In this document: positions 44,148 through 57,330 of the stretch, one piece after another
Layout: each line of letters begins with the position of its first letter
How positions within the stretch are numbered: position 1 is the stretch's first letter
NCBI GenBank assembly: GCA_031772625.1
Contig: CM062818.1
Coordinates: 208,906,310 to 208,970,309 of the forward strand
Direction of reading: 5' to 3'
Source of the DNA: Pinus tabuliformis
Taxonomy: Eukaryota; Streptophyta; Pinopsida; Pinales; Pinaceae
DNA: 64,000 bases
The notes under the pieces: generated by a model
Database searches by the model: none
The model's input: only the letters and a program-made list of their open reading frames with translations
Told to the model about the DNA's origin: nothing
Made by a program: the position numbers and the translations under genes

Positions 44148-45674
44148 ATGGAGCCCCCAAGGGGGGAGGGCGATGCGCCTCCCCCACAAAACGACAAAGG
44201 GCAGCAACAACTTGCGGAAGGCATTGAAACAGTAAACCAAGTAGAGAATGCAGATCTGAACTCTCAATGAACAAAGCAAGATATCACACCGCCAGAAGTC
44301 CGTTCAACAACATGCAAACCAGTTGCAGCTGAGCATCCAAAAGTAGAACTTCCTGCTCATCGAATCAACGCAAAAATACAGTATATGAAGGACCACGCTC
44401 TGATAGGAAGGTTTATTGGCCTATGGCCAACTGAGAAGGCGCTAAGAGGCTGGATAAATGCAAAATGGCATCCCAAGGGACACATAACTTTGCAGCTAGG
44501 ACCCAAAGGATTCTTCACTGCAATATTCAACTGTCCGGAGGATAGAAACAGGGTGCTGGAGGGAGGCCCTTACTTCTTCAACGCTGTTGGACTATTTCTC
44601 AGAGGATGGATGGAGCGTTTCGACCCGGACAAGGTGGATCTGAGCTGGGCTCCGGTGTGGATCCGACTGTACTCGCTGCCGGTGGAATACTGGGAGGAAG
44701 ATTCATTACAAGCACTGGGAAATGCTCTAGGAGAATTTGTAAAGATCGCACAAGAAACAAAAACTTACAGATATACCTCATTTGCTCGGATCTGCGTATA
44801 CATGAATCTCAATCGAGCTCTCCCAGATGCGGTAAGTATCTCTCATGAAGATATTGAATGGACTCAACCGATTGATTATGAGCATGTTCCTTTCAGATGC
44901 CGCAGGTGTCATGCCCTGGGACATCTTTTTAGAGACTGCCCATTAACTCAAAAGCCCTCTCCTTCTGGATCGGATGCCTGTGAGGCAGATGGTTTTACCA
45001 AGGTAGCAAATCGCCGAAAATCTCACAAGAAGCAAGCCTCAAAGAATAAGATGTGACAATCCAACCCATCAGGGCCCTCAACAAGCAACAACTTCTGAAT
45101 CTTAGCTAATCACACTGATATCAATATGGATTCGCCCTCTCCTTCAGATCCAGGAGCAGCGAAAGATAGACAGTCGAAAGAGGTGGTAGCCTTTAAGAAT
45201 CAGGAACACTCTATAATCAAGGAAGCATCCACCTCCGATAAGCAAAAGGAACCGATAGGGACATCCCAAACAAGGCAGATGGAGAACCCCCAATTGCAGG
45301 TGAGTCCAGAAGCGGACCTTAATGAAGAATCGCACTATCCACAATATATGGAGGAAGAAACAGAGGCTATAGATATAGGGGACTTGGACATTCCAAGTTT
45401 AGAAAAGGCTTGCACAACAAATAATTTCGATGACATTCCTATGGGGCAACTTGAAAATCTGGAACACGTTCTATCAAGGGCGCAACGGCAAAAATCACTG
45501 GGAATACAAACTGGAGGACCCTGGGATGGAAGATTCATTGCCAAGGACATCAAAAAGAGAGGAAGGAAGACTGATTTACAGAGAACAATTAGGATTGGAC
45601 ACATATTAGGGGAATCCGGTAGGTATTCCAAGCTAACCAAGTACTACAGATCTGAAAACAACCCGTCTCAATGA
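44148..45674 (+). pseudogene. LINE ORF1: RNA-binding protein with DUF4283 and zinc knuckle
   Basis: Frame of ATG 44148 (MEPPRGEGDAPPPQN) runs 509 codons to the stop at 45672-45674, interrupted only by TGA at 44268, 45054 and near 45100; each could be a CGA-to-TGA change. Residues about 80-220 form the DUF4283-like domain (IGRFIGLWPTEKALRGWI, FLRGWMERFDPDKVDLSW, VWIRLYSLPVEYW), followed by the CCHC knuckle CRRCHALGHLFRDC, then an acidic, Gln-rich C-terminal tail (ILGESGRYSKLTKYYR near its end). It would coat LINE RNA. The last four bases, ATGA, also contain the ORF2 start, a layout that suits termination and re-initiation. Confidence 0.88.
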
Positions 45675-48600
45675 AGTTAATCTCCTGGAATATAAGAGGG
45701 CTCAATGGCCCAAGGAAGATACAAATTCTCAGAAAAATGATAAGGCAAGAAAATCCTCAAGTTTTGTTCTTGCAAGAAACCAAATGTACTTCTAATGTTT
45801 TAGACAGATTTGCTGCGAAAATTTGGCCAGGATGTTTCAATGCCGCTGTGGATGCTGATGGAGCATCTGGAGGTCTGGCGATTCTCTGGGACCCAAGAGA
45901 TCTCAATCTCAGCGATATTCATGCTCATATGAACTTCCTCCAAGCATCTTTTCACATTACTGGGACAAACCTACATGGGCTCATTACTATTTTTATTTTC
46001 CTCAAGAAGCATCTCTCAAAGCTGAAATCCTCAATTCCCTCTCTGTTCTCAACCAAAACAGGCAGCATCCGTTATGGATCTCCGGTGGAGATTTCAATAT
46101 GATTACAAGATTGGAGGAAAAAAAAGGAGGTCGATGCAGAGGTAGTGAGGAAGGATTCCCTCTAAAGGATTTCATTCAGGCTAACTGGCTCATAGATCTA
46201 CCTTTCAATAATGGAGTGTTTACATGGAATAACAGAAGAGTAGGGAATCAGCAGATAGCCTCAAAACTAGATCAGTTCTTACTATCGGACAACGCTATCC
46301 ATATCGGAGGGGACTTCTCTCCATCTATTTTGCCACTCTCAGGCTCTGATCATTGGCCCATTTCACTTCAATGGTCACATCCTCGAAATAAGATTCGCAG
46401 GCCCTTTCATTTGAAGCTTTTTGGATGTCCCATCCAGAATTCCAAAATCTTATCATCTCTGAATGGAACAATTTCTCCCCACCTCCAGGGTAAAAAATGT
46501 TCCAATTCAAACAAAGGCTTAAGAATCTAAAGGGTAAAATCAAGCACTGGAATCACACATCCTTTGGTAACATCTTCCAGGGCAAAAGCACGATCGAATC
46601 AGAAATGAAGCAGCTACAACAAAGGATCATTGAAGAGGGACGTTCAGAGGAATTGTCAGAACAGGAGAGAACTCTTGAGTTGCAACTGGCAGAAAGGGCT
46701 AGGCAAGAAGAAACGCTTTGGAGGCAGAAATCAAGAGTCAGATGGCTTAGAGATGGTGAGAAAAACACAAAATTCTTCCACAACACAGCCATACAACGTA
46801 GAATGCATAAAAATATTACTCATGTTCAAAATGAGCAGGGGATCAAAGTGGAAAAGCATGAGGAAATTGAAGGCGCTCTATTAAATTACTTTCAGCAAAT
46901 GCACCGGGAGCCAAATGGAGACAGATCACAAGCAATAGAGAAAATTACCAGGAACATTCCTAAACTCATCACTGATGAACACAACCAACTGCTTCTCAAA
47001 CTAGTAAACCTACAAGAAGTGGAACAGGCAGTTCGACATCTAAAAGCCGGTAAAGCTCCAGGACCGGATGGGTTTACATCAAACTTCTTCCATAGCTTCT
47101 GGGAACTGATCAAAACGGAAGTCTGGCAGGTGGTTGAGGAGTCACGTTCTCTTCGTTGGATGTTTCCAGGGATGAATGCAACATTCATAGCTCTGATTCC
47201 CAAGGTCGATCTGCCCAACACTCCTGACAAATATCGACTGATCGCTCTCTGCAATATAATCTATAAGATTGTGTCTAAAGTCATAGCATCCCGTCTCAAA
47301 CTGTTACTCCCTATCATTATCTCGACAGAGAAATCGGGTTATGTGGAGGGAAGGCAGATTACTGACGGCATTATCCTAACTCATGAAATAATTCATTCTC
47401 TGAGAACCACTAAAAAGCCAGGTATGCTGCTCAAATTAGACCTCTCAAAAGCGTTTGATAGCCTAAGTTGGATGTATATTGAAAAAGTTTTAACTGCTTT
47501 TGGTTTTGCTGCCCCCTGGATTAGATGGATCATGAGCCTTATTTCTTCCTCTTTCTTTTCCATATTAATCAATGGCATACCATCTGCTACCTTTCATCCT
47601 TCTCGTGGAATCCGGCAAGGTGATCCCCTCTCCCCATTTTTGTTTGTCATAATGGCTGAGGGTCTAGGCCGAAGCATCAAATCTGCTCAGCATTCCCAGC
47701 TACTCAAAGGCCTTTCATTTCACAATTCCCATGCCTTCACACACCAGCAGTTCGTTGACGATAACATGCTTTATGGGCATCCCTCGGTCCAAGAAGCGCG
47801 TCAACTCAAAACTCTCCTTTCTGATTTCTCTGATGCCTCCAACGCCTCCATCAACAAGTCCAAATCGCAAATTTATTTCTTTCACACTCCTGCTCCCACA
47901 CAATCTGCAATTATCCGCATTTTGGGATTCACCTCAGCTAAACTTCCCTCCACCTACCTTGGTGCTCCCATGATAGCCTCGGCCCCCAAGAACTCTTCAT
48001 GGAAAATCCTTCTAGAAAACCTGGAAGCGCGGCTATCCTCTTGGACTCACCGATCTCTCAATATGGCCAGCAGGCTTGTTCTTATAAAAGCTATTCTACA
48101 AGTCATGCCGTTATACCTATTCTCATTATTAGCTGCCCCCAAATGGGTTCTCAAAGAACTCATCCTGCTTCAAAGATCTTTTCTCTGGGGCAGTAACGGC
48201 CATAAGCGAAAGTGGGCTCTGGTCAAATGGGAGACTGCATGCTTACCAAAGAAAGGAGGTGGAATAGGTTTGAGGGATCCCTCTCAGAGCAATCAAGTGA
48301 TGGGAGCTCGAATTTGGTGGAGATGGCTAGCTGAGCCATTTACACCATGGGCATCTCTTTGGACAGCGAAATATGCCAGGAATTGTCCAATAGAGGAACG
48401 GATCAGACTAACAGAGGTTACCACGGGATCAATTATGTGGAACTCGGCCCAGCAGCATAAGATCCTCATACAGCAGCATAACTTCTGGGAGGTGAAAAAT
48501 GGTAGCACGACAAGATTCTGGGGAGATTCGTGGCAGCAGCTACCTAATCTAAAGGACCAAATCCCGCCTCATCCTCATATGGAGAAGGAATTACAATCTC

Positions 48601-50015
48601 AGGAGGTAGTCAAAAACTTTTGGAAACATTCTCCGAACAATGACTACAGGGAATGGTTAAAAGCAGATCAAATTTTAAGGCATGGACAGGCACATGCCCA
48701 ACAAACCCTGGAAATAGAATTAACAAAAAGAAGAATTCAATATTCTGAGGATAAAGATATTCTAAGGTGGGGTTATGAAGAAAAAGGCTCTTTTTCTACA
48801 AGAGAGGCCTACAATATCATGATCAAAGAGCATATGCTGCTAGATCCTCTTTGGAGCAAAATATGGGACCCCTCATTATGGCCGAAAATCTCCACATTTC
48901 TTTGGATCCTATGTCACAACAAAATATTGACATGGGAGAACTTAAGGAAAAGAAGCTTTCAAGGCCCCTCCATATGCCCGAACTGCAAACAAGAGGAGGA
49001 AACTACAAAGCATCTCCTGCAATCCTGACCGCTAGCTCGAATGCTCTGGGAAAAGGTCAGTTTTCACTGTCAAAAGGAAGGAAGAATCAATGGAGACATT
49101 ACTGCTACAGTCCGCAGCTGGGCCCATAACCCTTATCAAAGTAAAATCTTAAATCTCCTTTGGAAGCTTATTCCAGGTTTCATCATGTGGGCCATTTGGA
49201 AGGAAAGAAACAACAGACTATTCAAGGACCATCACAGACAGTTGGAAGACATATGGAACATAATCTGCCAAAATATAGAAGAAACTCTCTCTCTCAAAAC
49301 ATGGTACCAGGAGGACTTCCCATCTATTCCCCAAGAACAATCAATATGGGCTAACTGGAATTTCAAATGGAAGCTCGATCAGTTGCCCAAAGAAGCAAAA
49401 CTGCCAAGAAGCCAATCTCCTCAGAAATGGCAAGCTCCTCCCATCCATATGTATAAGCTAAATTTTGACGGCGCATCAAAAGGGAACCCAGGAAATTCAG
49501 GCTTTGGAGGGCTATTCAGAAATCACAAAGGAGATCCTCTTTTAGCCTTCCTTGGCTCTAAAGGATGGGAGACCAACAACTCAGCGGAGCTGGAGGGTCT
49601 CTGGCAAGGGTTACTAATAGCACAAGGCAGAGTTTTCTTTCCTCTAATTGTAGAGGGTGATTCCCAAATTATTATCAATATGGTTACCAGAATCCTTCAA
49701 GGTTCCCCCTCATGCAAGGTCTGTAACAGTTGGAGACTGGCCAACAGACTTCTCACTATTGAACGCTGGCTTTCCACCCATAGAGCTGTCACTCTGTTGC
49801 ACACTCGTAGGGATGGAAACAAAGTCGCAGACTTTCTTGCTAATATAGGAGTTGAATGCGGATTACAAATTCATGTTGGCCCAATTTCTAGCCTAGCCAC
49901 TGACTCTCAACTCCTGGAGCTCGACAATCTCATGCAGAAAGACAAATATCAGGAGGAAGTGAATCCCCCAAAGCAGAGGGGCTACCCAGACCTTCACCCT
50001 CAGTATACTGGCTGA
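45671..50015 (+). pseudogene. LINE ORF2: endonuclease, reverse transcriptase, RNase H
   Basis: About 1,448 codons. AP-endonuclease: MKLISWNIRGLN at 45671, FLQETKC, a frameshift near 45990, ISGGDFNMI near 46080, FTWNN, and SGSDHWPISL near 46350. A second frameshift near 46412 and a TAA just before 46497 lead into RT: GKAPGPDGF, ALCNIIYKIVSKVIASRL, LDLSKAFDSL, GIRQGDPLSPFLF and catalytic FVDD at 47751-47762. A zf-RVT CPNC-H-C motif ends at a TGA (49026-49028) where Cys is usual. RNase H follows in the same frame: NFDGASKGNPG, NSAELEG, VEGDSQ and GNKVADFLAN carry the expected acidic residues. Length and order match plant L1 elements with RNase H. Confidence 0.93.
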
Positions 50016-50511
50016 TCAGCAGTGCGATGGAGCTGGTGGTATCGACGCATTTTTAGTCTACCTGATTCAAACTTTCATGGTAACGATCCAGCAGAAGAGC
50101 AGACCTCTGGCCGGGGCAATGAAGACTAAGGCCACGCGGCTCTGCGCTGGCTCCTTTTGTCTTTGTCGGTCAAGCAGACATATGTTTCCAGGTTTCATTG
50201 ATAACACACATGGCGCATTTCTGTCAGCTTGAAGTTTTCGATCAGCTCCAGAGCAGGGGCAATGTTTTTACAGACAAACCCGCAGTAGCTATTAACTTCT
50301 ATGCCATCTTGCACACTCCTCTTATCTACTGGTCCTTCATTGCCATGTTTTACTATTATGTAGTTTTCTGTAGCACCTACGCTCAGAATCCTTCCATTCT
50401 GAGGCGAACTTGCTGTGTACAGAGGCCTCATGTTTCTTCTGAAGCCTCGATTACTTGTAAAAATATTTTTATTTTTAGTTAATAGATATTAGTATTTACC
50501 GAGAAAAAAAA
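50016..50511 (+). other. LINE 3' UTR and A-rich tail
   Basis: Non-coding stretch after the ORF2 stop, ending in an A-rich tail directly before the second target duplication. Confidence 0.85.
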
Positions 50512-50529
50512 AATAGTGAGGTTGTATGG

Positions 50530-50661
50530 TGTACAACAATAACAATATAAGGGATACAGTAGTATTATATGGACCTAATAGGGGCCATCTCCCCTCTCAC
50601 ATAGGCCCCTACTCTGAATTCTTCTTAGACCACTAGAGCCTATCATTCTCGCGGGCCAACA
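50530..50661 (-). repeat. 5' LTR of gypsy element E, part 2
   Basis: Continuation of the LTR beyond the LINE. It ends GGGCCAACA at 50661, complementary to the TGTT start at the other end, which sets the boundary. Confidence 0.6.
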
Positions 50662-52090
50662 TTTGCAAACACAAACAAGGTACAAATCAACTTAGTGTTA
50701 GATAATCACATAATAAAAAATACAAACAATGCTAGAGATCAAAATGAACAAAGTATATGTACCTATGGCACCCTATGCCTTTGATGGGAGTAGGATGATC
50801 TTTGAATCATGTTTTAAGTCCATCCCCACATACATATAACGATCGATCATTTGTGGCATAGGCCGCCATGATTATTTCACCTCAACAATCTAATATGTAG
50901 CATTAGGTGCTCAAACCTCATGTAGCGTCAACCCTCACTTCCTATTCCATGACCATTATGGCGGGGTCACATCCACTAGATTTGTGGGCACACTAGTGCC
51001 ACCTGCTCGAAGAAAAAAATGCAAATAAAGGATTTGGAAGTAAAATCATGTAGCTACCCTCACACATAGTATGTAAGTTGTTGGGGAAATTAATTACTTA
51101 ATAAAAAACAACTAATTACCTAAACATTAATTATCAACCCAAGGAGAATCATTTTATTTCAAGGCAATTGACAAAATATATGCAAGCAACCACCATAGGC
51201 TAATACTGGTTCTATATGATTGTGTTCTAAACAATCAAGCTCACAAATGAAAGAAAGATTTAAACTAAGTTACATTGAATTGAAATATTACACTACCTCA
51301 CCCAACAGGAAATGAAATGTTAATCTAGAACTCACAACATAATTGAAATGTTACTGTAAAGCCGGAAATGAAATATAAGCTATGAGTTGAATTATAGTTC
51401 GACAATGAAATGAATTTAAACCAATTGTTAATCCCAAAATGATAAATGAATGACAAATCTGCGAATCACACAATAACTATAACACTCTTAAATGCATATA
51501 CTACAAACTGGAAACAAAAATATGAATATAGTGCAAGAAAATAGTGAATACAAGCATGAAAGAAACAACAAACGTAATTATGAAGGAGACAACCGACACA
51601 AAGAGGTTACCACAAATTGAAAATGAGGGAAGCAAAAAAATCAAATATAATTACAAATACAAATAATAATAAAGAATATAAAAGAGATCTACTTACTATA
51701 CAACAACAATAATCCGTGTCTATAATAAGGGGCCCTTCCTCCTCAATCAAGGTGCTAGAGGAAGCTTCAAAAACTACAAATCAAATCAACACTTCATAGC
51801 TCCAATCCATACACTTTTGAATCCTTTATTAATAAAAAATTAGAAGATACAAATCACTGTCTTTTCAAGATCGCTGTCCTTATTATTTCCACACCTACTA
51901 CTGCTACCTTTTGTGATGAACACATAGAGCAAAGGCAAATTATAATCAATTATCTTCAAACTGGACTGCTTGATCTATGAACAGATACAAAATGGTTTTC
52001 ATTACAATTCTGGATTGTCTATAATATATCAATTAAACAAGATCAAATCTCAAAGATATTTTCAAGAAGAAGATAGGAAGCAAAAGTATC
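50662..52090. other. No gene seen; AT-rich
   Basis: Low-complexity AT-rich sequence with many AAATTA/CAATAAT strings. No ORF or repeat of note. Confidence 0.5.
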
Positions 52091-52765
52091 TAGTGATTTT
52101 CTTAGTCCTATGCTTGGTTTTTTAGGGTTTCGTCTGAGAGGGTATCCAACGGCTACCTTGCCACTATGACCCCTCTTTATCTCTATGACAGGCTCTTTGT
52201 TTTTATTGCGTTGGGGGCCATTTCTTGTTGATGTTGCCAATGGGACGACACCCCTTTGCTTCCCTACTACTGCTAGTGAGTGTAGCTATGGTTTGGGGGA
52301 TTTGTGGCTGTTATGTGCTCAAATGCATGTGGATTTGAGCGAGCAGGCTCCTTATGATATGTTTCATGCCTCATATATTCTATTTGGTGTCGAGCATGTT
52401 TTTTTTGTTCTCCTCTGGTGCTGTATCTTGCCAAGGTTTCTGCAATGGTTTTCTTTATTGGGTTTCGGCTCACTTGTCTTGTTGGTGGCTTGGTAGGCCA
52501 ACTTTGTTGGGGCTCACTAGGTGGCCTGTTCGCAATTTTACTTTCCTTTTCGTAATGTTTTGATGCTCATTTGTGGGCTTTAATTGTGGATCCTTTGGGG
52601 ATATTTTTATTGTTGGGGCTGCACTCACTTTTCTTGCCATATGTAGGATCTTGGCAGATATTAGAGAATACACTTTGGGTGTATATGCAAAATGTATTTT
52701 TTTCTTCTCAAAATTTGAATGAAAATACAAGTTCTTTTTTCCAAGAAAAAACACCTTCTAATTAA
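52091..52765 (+). other. GC-richer island of unknown origin
   Basis: About 670 bp with markedly higher G/T content than its surroundings. The longest frame (52185-52496) encodes a Leu/Phe-rich peptide without known motif. The 3' end (TTTGAATGAAAATACAAGTTC then a T-run and CAAGAAAAAA) is reminiscent of plant LINE 3' tails, so a truncated LINE 3' end is possible. Confidence 0.35.
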
Positions 52766-55173
52766 TAATCAGTTGAAAGCAAGTCGAATTTGGTTGTGCA
52801 CTTGGGGAAAGTTTACAACTCACTACAACAGTAAATATGGTACAATCACGTTCAGAGAACCACCAGTATCTCTCAAACCAGAGTGAATTTTGGAAAACCA
52901 CTCATAAAAACCCTTCTTTGCACCATTTTGCACAAAACCCATGTCATGGAATTTTGAGATGGATCCTCATTTTCCCATAAAATCCAATGCAAAAATGCCA
53001 CTTTTTATCCAATGAGTTTCTCAGTTGGAATGTTTGACCATGAGTTGGAGCTTGATTTAGCGACCTGGATGAGAACTTGGAGATTGAAACCATGAATTTT
53101 ATGCAATATTTCTCTTCATAAACCATTGTTAGAAAAATCACACATAATAATATTTAATATATAAAAAATAAAGAAAAACAAACATTACTTAACTACAAGA
53201 GCATAAATAAGTATTAGATGGAATTATATGAGAAATTATGATAATTGGAATGATAAAATAATGGTAAAAAAGAACGTAATATATGTAAATAAATTATAAT
53301 AATAATGACAAATTAGTGGCCAAATATCTCCCCCAAATTGAACATGTTGCATGTTCTCATGCAACTCATATTTTTACTTCAACCAAGTTGTAATACAATA
53401 ACCAAAACACTCCACCCAACTCATGATGTTAATGAAACACAAGACTTCTTTCCCAAAATCCTCTTCAAAATATTGGTTATTCCATTCTAGTAATGTGGAT
53501 GAAGTTGTAACAATTTGCATAAATATCTATATGAAGTTGCAACAAAACATTATATAAGTAGCAACAAAACTTCATTAACCCCTTTCTAAACACACAACAA
53601 ACTAGGTTTTGCTGAAATTTTGCATACATATTTCTATCAACTCATTGCTACTCCTTACCGAAAATTAGAGATAATCACATCACAAATTTTGAGAAAAGGG
53701 AAAAATGTCTGTAGGTGACTGTGCTTGATTTCTTGAAAAATGAACTAGGTTGTTGAGAAATTTGTTGGGTTTCTTCATCTTAATCATAATTGCTTGCTGT
53801 CCAAAAATAATGAGAATCTAGTTCTTGGTTTAAAAGGTATGCTTGAATCAATTTCTACACTATATAAAAATGAAGTTGTATGCCTTAAATGAGGTAGAAA
53901 GGAGAAAACAACCATCATGCATAATAACTCCTCCCTCAAACTAGAGAATTAACATGCCCTCATGCTACACTAGAAAACAAATTGAGGTTGTTGCTACAAT
54001 CACTATTGAAATCTCTTCTTGGTTTATAACATGTAGTTATGAGGAAATTGATTATTTATTAATTGCGTCATTTCTTCTTGAGTAACAAAAATAAGAAATT
54101 CATTCTAACTATTTCTTCTTAGATAGCAACAAGACTTCTTATGGAGCAATGATTTAACTATTTTATTCCTATAGTAGGGTCGTGGAAGATGATGCCATAG
54201 GTTAGAGGGAATAAGGGAAGTTTTTACAATGAATAAGGATGGTGATGGATGGTAAAGAGTATTAATGGCATGGTCATGATAAGTAAAGTAATGAAAAATA
54301 CCATCCCCTAATCTCAAATCTTTGATGTCTTTGAAAAATGGGAAGTGTTAAAGAAATGGAAATAATGGCTTTAAAATATGAGTGAATAATGCTTAGTGTT
54401 TTTTCATGACATTCTCCTAAACTTTTAATAAGTGAAAAAACTTATACTATTTTACCTCCGTGCAGAAAGCTTGGAATGACATGGGTGGAATGATATTTGT
54501 TGAAACTGATGTAGGTTGAATTGATGCAGAAAGAGATGCTGAAGGAGGGAGCCATGCAAGCTGAAAGAAAACAATCATAGATTGTAGCAATGTTTCCTTC
54601 CCCCAAATTGATTAGTTTCCCTATCATCAAGATTACTATAACACATCTCATGAGTAGCCTCAATCATTAATTCATCACCTAAATAACCCAATTATAGAGA
54701 AAAGTGGCATAATCCTATTTTGAATTCCATGGGATAAAAAAATGGATGAAAAGGGATATGAAATAGGGTAAAAATGATGACAAAAAGATGCAATATTTGG
54801 ACCCATCGTCTTTTGTTGTTTTGGGCACACAAATAGTGACACATGGGATGAATTAGTTATCTCAGACTTTGTCTTGCAAAGTATTACCAATATCTAAGTG
54901 TATAAGATAAGCCTCATTATATGAGCAAAGTAAATCAACTACACTAAGGGTCCCACTTCCACAAAAACCTATTTATTTTCCAAAAGATAAAACTTCAAAG
55001 CATAAGACTTGAAAGAACTTAAAGTCATTCTCTGAAAGCCAAAATATGAGGTTTATTCTTCCTAGCATTAATTTAATGAAAATTGTTTCAGAATGTAGCC
55101 CAAGGCCTTCACTTGAAGTGAGTTATATGTGTGCCAATGTATATTATGCATATTTCTTACACGATGTAGTCCC
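52766..55173. other. No gene seen; AT-rich
   Basis: Short ORFs without motifs on either strand; scattered AT-rich low complexity (53130-53300). Confidence 0.5.
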
Positions 55174-55268
55174 ACTGTCAGCAGGCCTGTTCAATACTCG
55201 ACAGTTTTACCTTAGTACCATACAAGCATAGACCCGCTTCCAACAAGCCTGTTTAGTACCTGAGCGAG
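55174..55268 (-). other. Double-hairpin motif, locus 3
   Basis: On the minus strand: CTCGCT/AGCGGG (with one G-U pair; 55263-55268 and 55233-55238) encloses a loop with GGTACTAAACAGGCTTGTTGG, and 61-62 bp later ACTGTC/GACAGT (55200-55205 and 55174-55179) encloses GAGTATTGAACAGGCCTGCT. The intervening TCTATGCTTGTATGG matches CGATGCTTGTGTTCC of locus 1. An A-rich stretch preceded by TTCATGAA lies just upstream, as at locus 1. Confidence 0.55.
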
Positions 55269-55635
55269 TTTACTTGTACTTCCTGATATTTCCTTGTATT
55301 ATTATTTTTGTTTCTTCATGAAGATTTTTTTATATATATTACACTCAAAATAATTAAAACAATGCATACTGCTTATTGGCAGTTTTTAGAGTGTAAGGAA
55401 GTCGGGTGGTATGAGAGTGTTATGTTTTCTAGACACATAACCCATTACTCAAGTTTAGCCCATGAGAAACACCATTCAAAATAGTCCTAAATCTCAACTA
55501 TTTAATGTGTGGTGAAATGAAGCATTTGAGATAATAACTAAAATCCCCCTCTAGTTAATCATGTTAAAGCTCTCATGTAATCCTATTGAGGTTCTACAAG
55601 AGCGATCCACCATAGGAGGTTTTTGATAATGCCCC
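55269..55635. other. No gene seen; left flank of gypsy array
   Basis: AT-rich DNA up to the array edge. GCCCC immediately precedes the first LTR; the matching target duplication would lie beyond the window. Confidence 0.5.
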
Positions 55636-56256
55636 TGATCTGGATTTAAATAGGAATGCAACAAATTACAGAGATAACCATAAATATAGAGATGCAACAG
55701 AAATAATACTTCATTTCATTAATGTAAAATATTGAAATATGCTTACAAACAAAAATTGAAATAAACTAGCTTGGGCGATGGTAGCTTATCTCTGAGAAGA
55801 GATGTGGTGGATACATGCCTTTGAACTGTGTTATAATGAGGCTCAAAGGCCTATTTATTGTTGAGAAACAATGGAAAACCCTAAACATCCAAAAACCTAA
55901 TCCTAGGAGATGAAGTGCCAAACTATGGGCCCCGTTTGGGTAAATTGGTACATCAACTTCTCGGGGACGTAACTTTGGCATACGATCTCCGTTTGACATG
56001 CACAATACCTCGTTAGAAATATCTATCCGAGGAATACAAGTTTGGAATCACCAAAATTGGTATATGGCCCATGTTGGTCCCAATTTTCCCAAAAAAACGT
56101 TGTTTAGGGCCTCAAAATGGCTCCGGAAGTTTAGGACCCAAAAAACTGCCAAAAATAGTAAATTATGCTATAATTAAGGAAACTAAAAAACTGAAAGAGA
56201 CTGTTGTGAGGGTCCAAGTGGGATAGGTGGGTGGCCACCTACATCCACATGGATCA
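55636..56256 (-). repeat. Array LTR 1 (outer left end)
   Basis: 621 bp. Plus-strand TGATCTGG start and ATGGATCA end form the inverted termini TGATC/GATCA. Followed on the plus strand by a C/T-rich tract (TTCCTCCCC), the complement of the PPT. Confidence 0.85.
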
Positions 56257-57330
56257 TTCCTCCCCGATGAGGAAGCAATGGTCCCCATTGCGTTGAGTGT
56301 CTCCATGAGATGGGGAAACTTCTACTGAACTTGGTCTAGAGTGAGCTTTTCTGCAATCTTTGATGTGTCTAGTAATGGTGGGAAGCATGATCGAGGGCGG
56401 TCCACATTGAACTTGGTGCAAGCCACAGAATGGGGGAATGTTATGCTGCAAAGCATTGTTTCCCACAACCTTGGTAATGGTGTAAGGACCATATTGGAGT
56501 AGTCTGAGCTTCCAATGGGATATTGTAAGGTGTTATTTCTGCAGATGCAACCAGACTTTGTCGCCCACTTCAAACTTGTATGGCACCTGATGTTTATCGT
56601 GTCACTTCTTGTACTCGGAATTTTCCAAAATGGAGCAGTGATATATCAACCTGTTGGGTAGAGGTGCTCTAGGAGTCAGATCGAATGAATGCTTAACCTG
56701 ACAGTGCAACGATACCCCTATGGGTGAGGAGAAGATGTCCCTGTATTCTTTCATGACCATATCCACTTGCTTCTGCTATGTGGAGGAACCCTTCCTAGGG
56801 GACATGGATGTGGCTATGATCTTCCCCTTACTTTAAGAGCGAACCAGAAAGAAAATAAATTTCCTAGTATGGGAGATGAGCTCACTGCATTTCTTAGCAG
56901 ACATCAAAGAAGTGGTGGTAGGTGGGGCTACCTTTGGTATCCTATATAATGTATTACCCAAAGAAATAATAACATCACGAGGTCTTGACTCATACACAAC
57001 ATGTCGCTTCCATAAGTATGGTTGTCCTAATAATACATCACAAACGTCAAGAGGCACAACATCACACAATACCTCATTTGTGAAGGGCTTGATGCTGTAG
57101 GGAAGGTTGCACTACTGGTGGACTTGGAGATATCGTCCTTGGTGAAGCCACCCGATGCTGTACGAATGCGGGTGTGGTGTGGTCAGTAGGCCCAGCCACT
57201 TCATGACCTCTGCTGCAATGAGGTTCTTTTGGCTCCCATTGTTAACAATGAATTGCAGCGGCGAACCCTTCACCGACATCTGTGAGTCGAAAAGACGCTC
57301 CCCCTCCTCTGGATCTTCGAGCTCATTCTT
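56257..57330 (-). pseudogene. Array unit 1: protease plus RT-N/integrase-C fusion
   Basis: Minus strand: protease with VNNGSQKNLIAAEVMKWLGL (the DSG catalytic triplet reads NNG), EVLCDVVPLDVCDVLLGQPYL and YESRPRDVIIS; then a linker; then the RT N-terminal EYRDIFSSPIGVSLHCQVKHSFDL and an ILENSEYKK end joined near 56607 to HDKHQVPYKFEVGDKVWLHL, the integrase C-terminal region, which continues GPYTITKVVGNNA and IPPFCGLH. RT palm, RNase H and integrase core are absent. Stops occur at TAG and TAA sites. It cannot encode a working polymerase. Confidence 0.88.

Larger units (their letters stand above)
44002..50511 (+). mobile_element. L1-type LINE, nearly full length
   Basis: About 6.5 kb bounded by an 18-bp duplication, AATAGTGAGGTTGTATGG at 43984-44001 and 50512-50529, with an A-rich tail (GAGAAAAAAAAAA) at 50501-50513. 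It carries a GC-richer 5' UTR (44002-44147), ORF1, ORF2 with endonuclease, RT and RNase H, and a 3' UTR of about 495 bp. The long perfect duplication indicates a recent insertion by target-primed reverse transcription into the gypsy LTR. A few stops and two frameshifts disable it. Confidence 0.95.

Noticed and set aside
44053..44235. 60-codon ORF at the LINE 5' end
   Set aside because: The ORF1 frame starting at 44148 overlaps it and matches plant LINE ORF1; this frame has no motif.
52185..52496. 103-codon hydrophobic ORF in a GC-richer island
   Set aside because: No recognisable domain; more likely part of a transposon tail than a gene.
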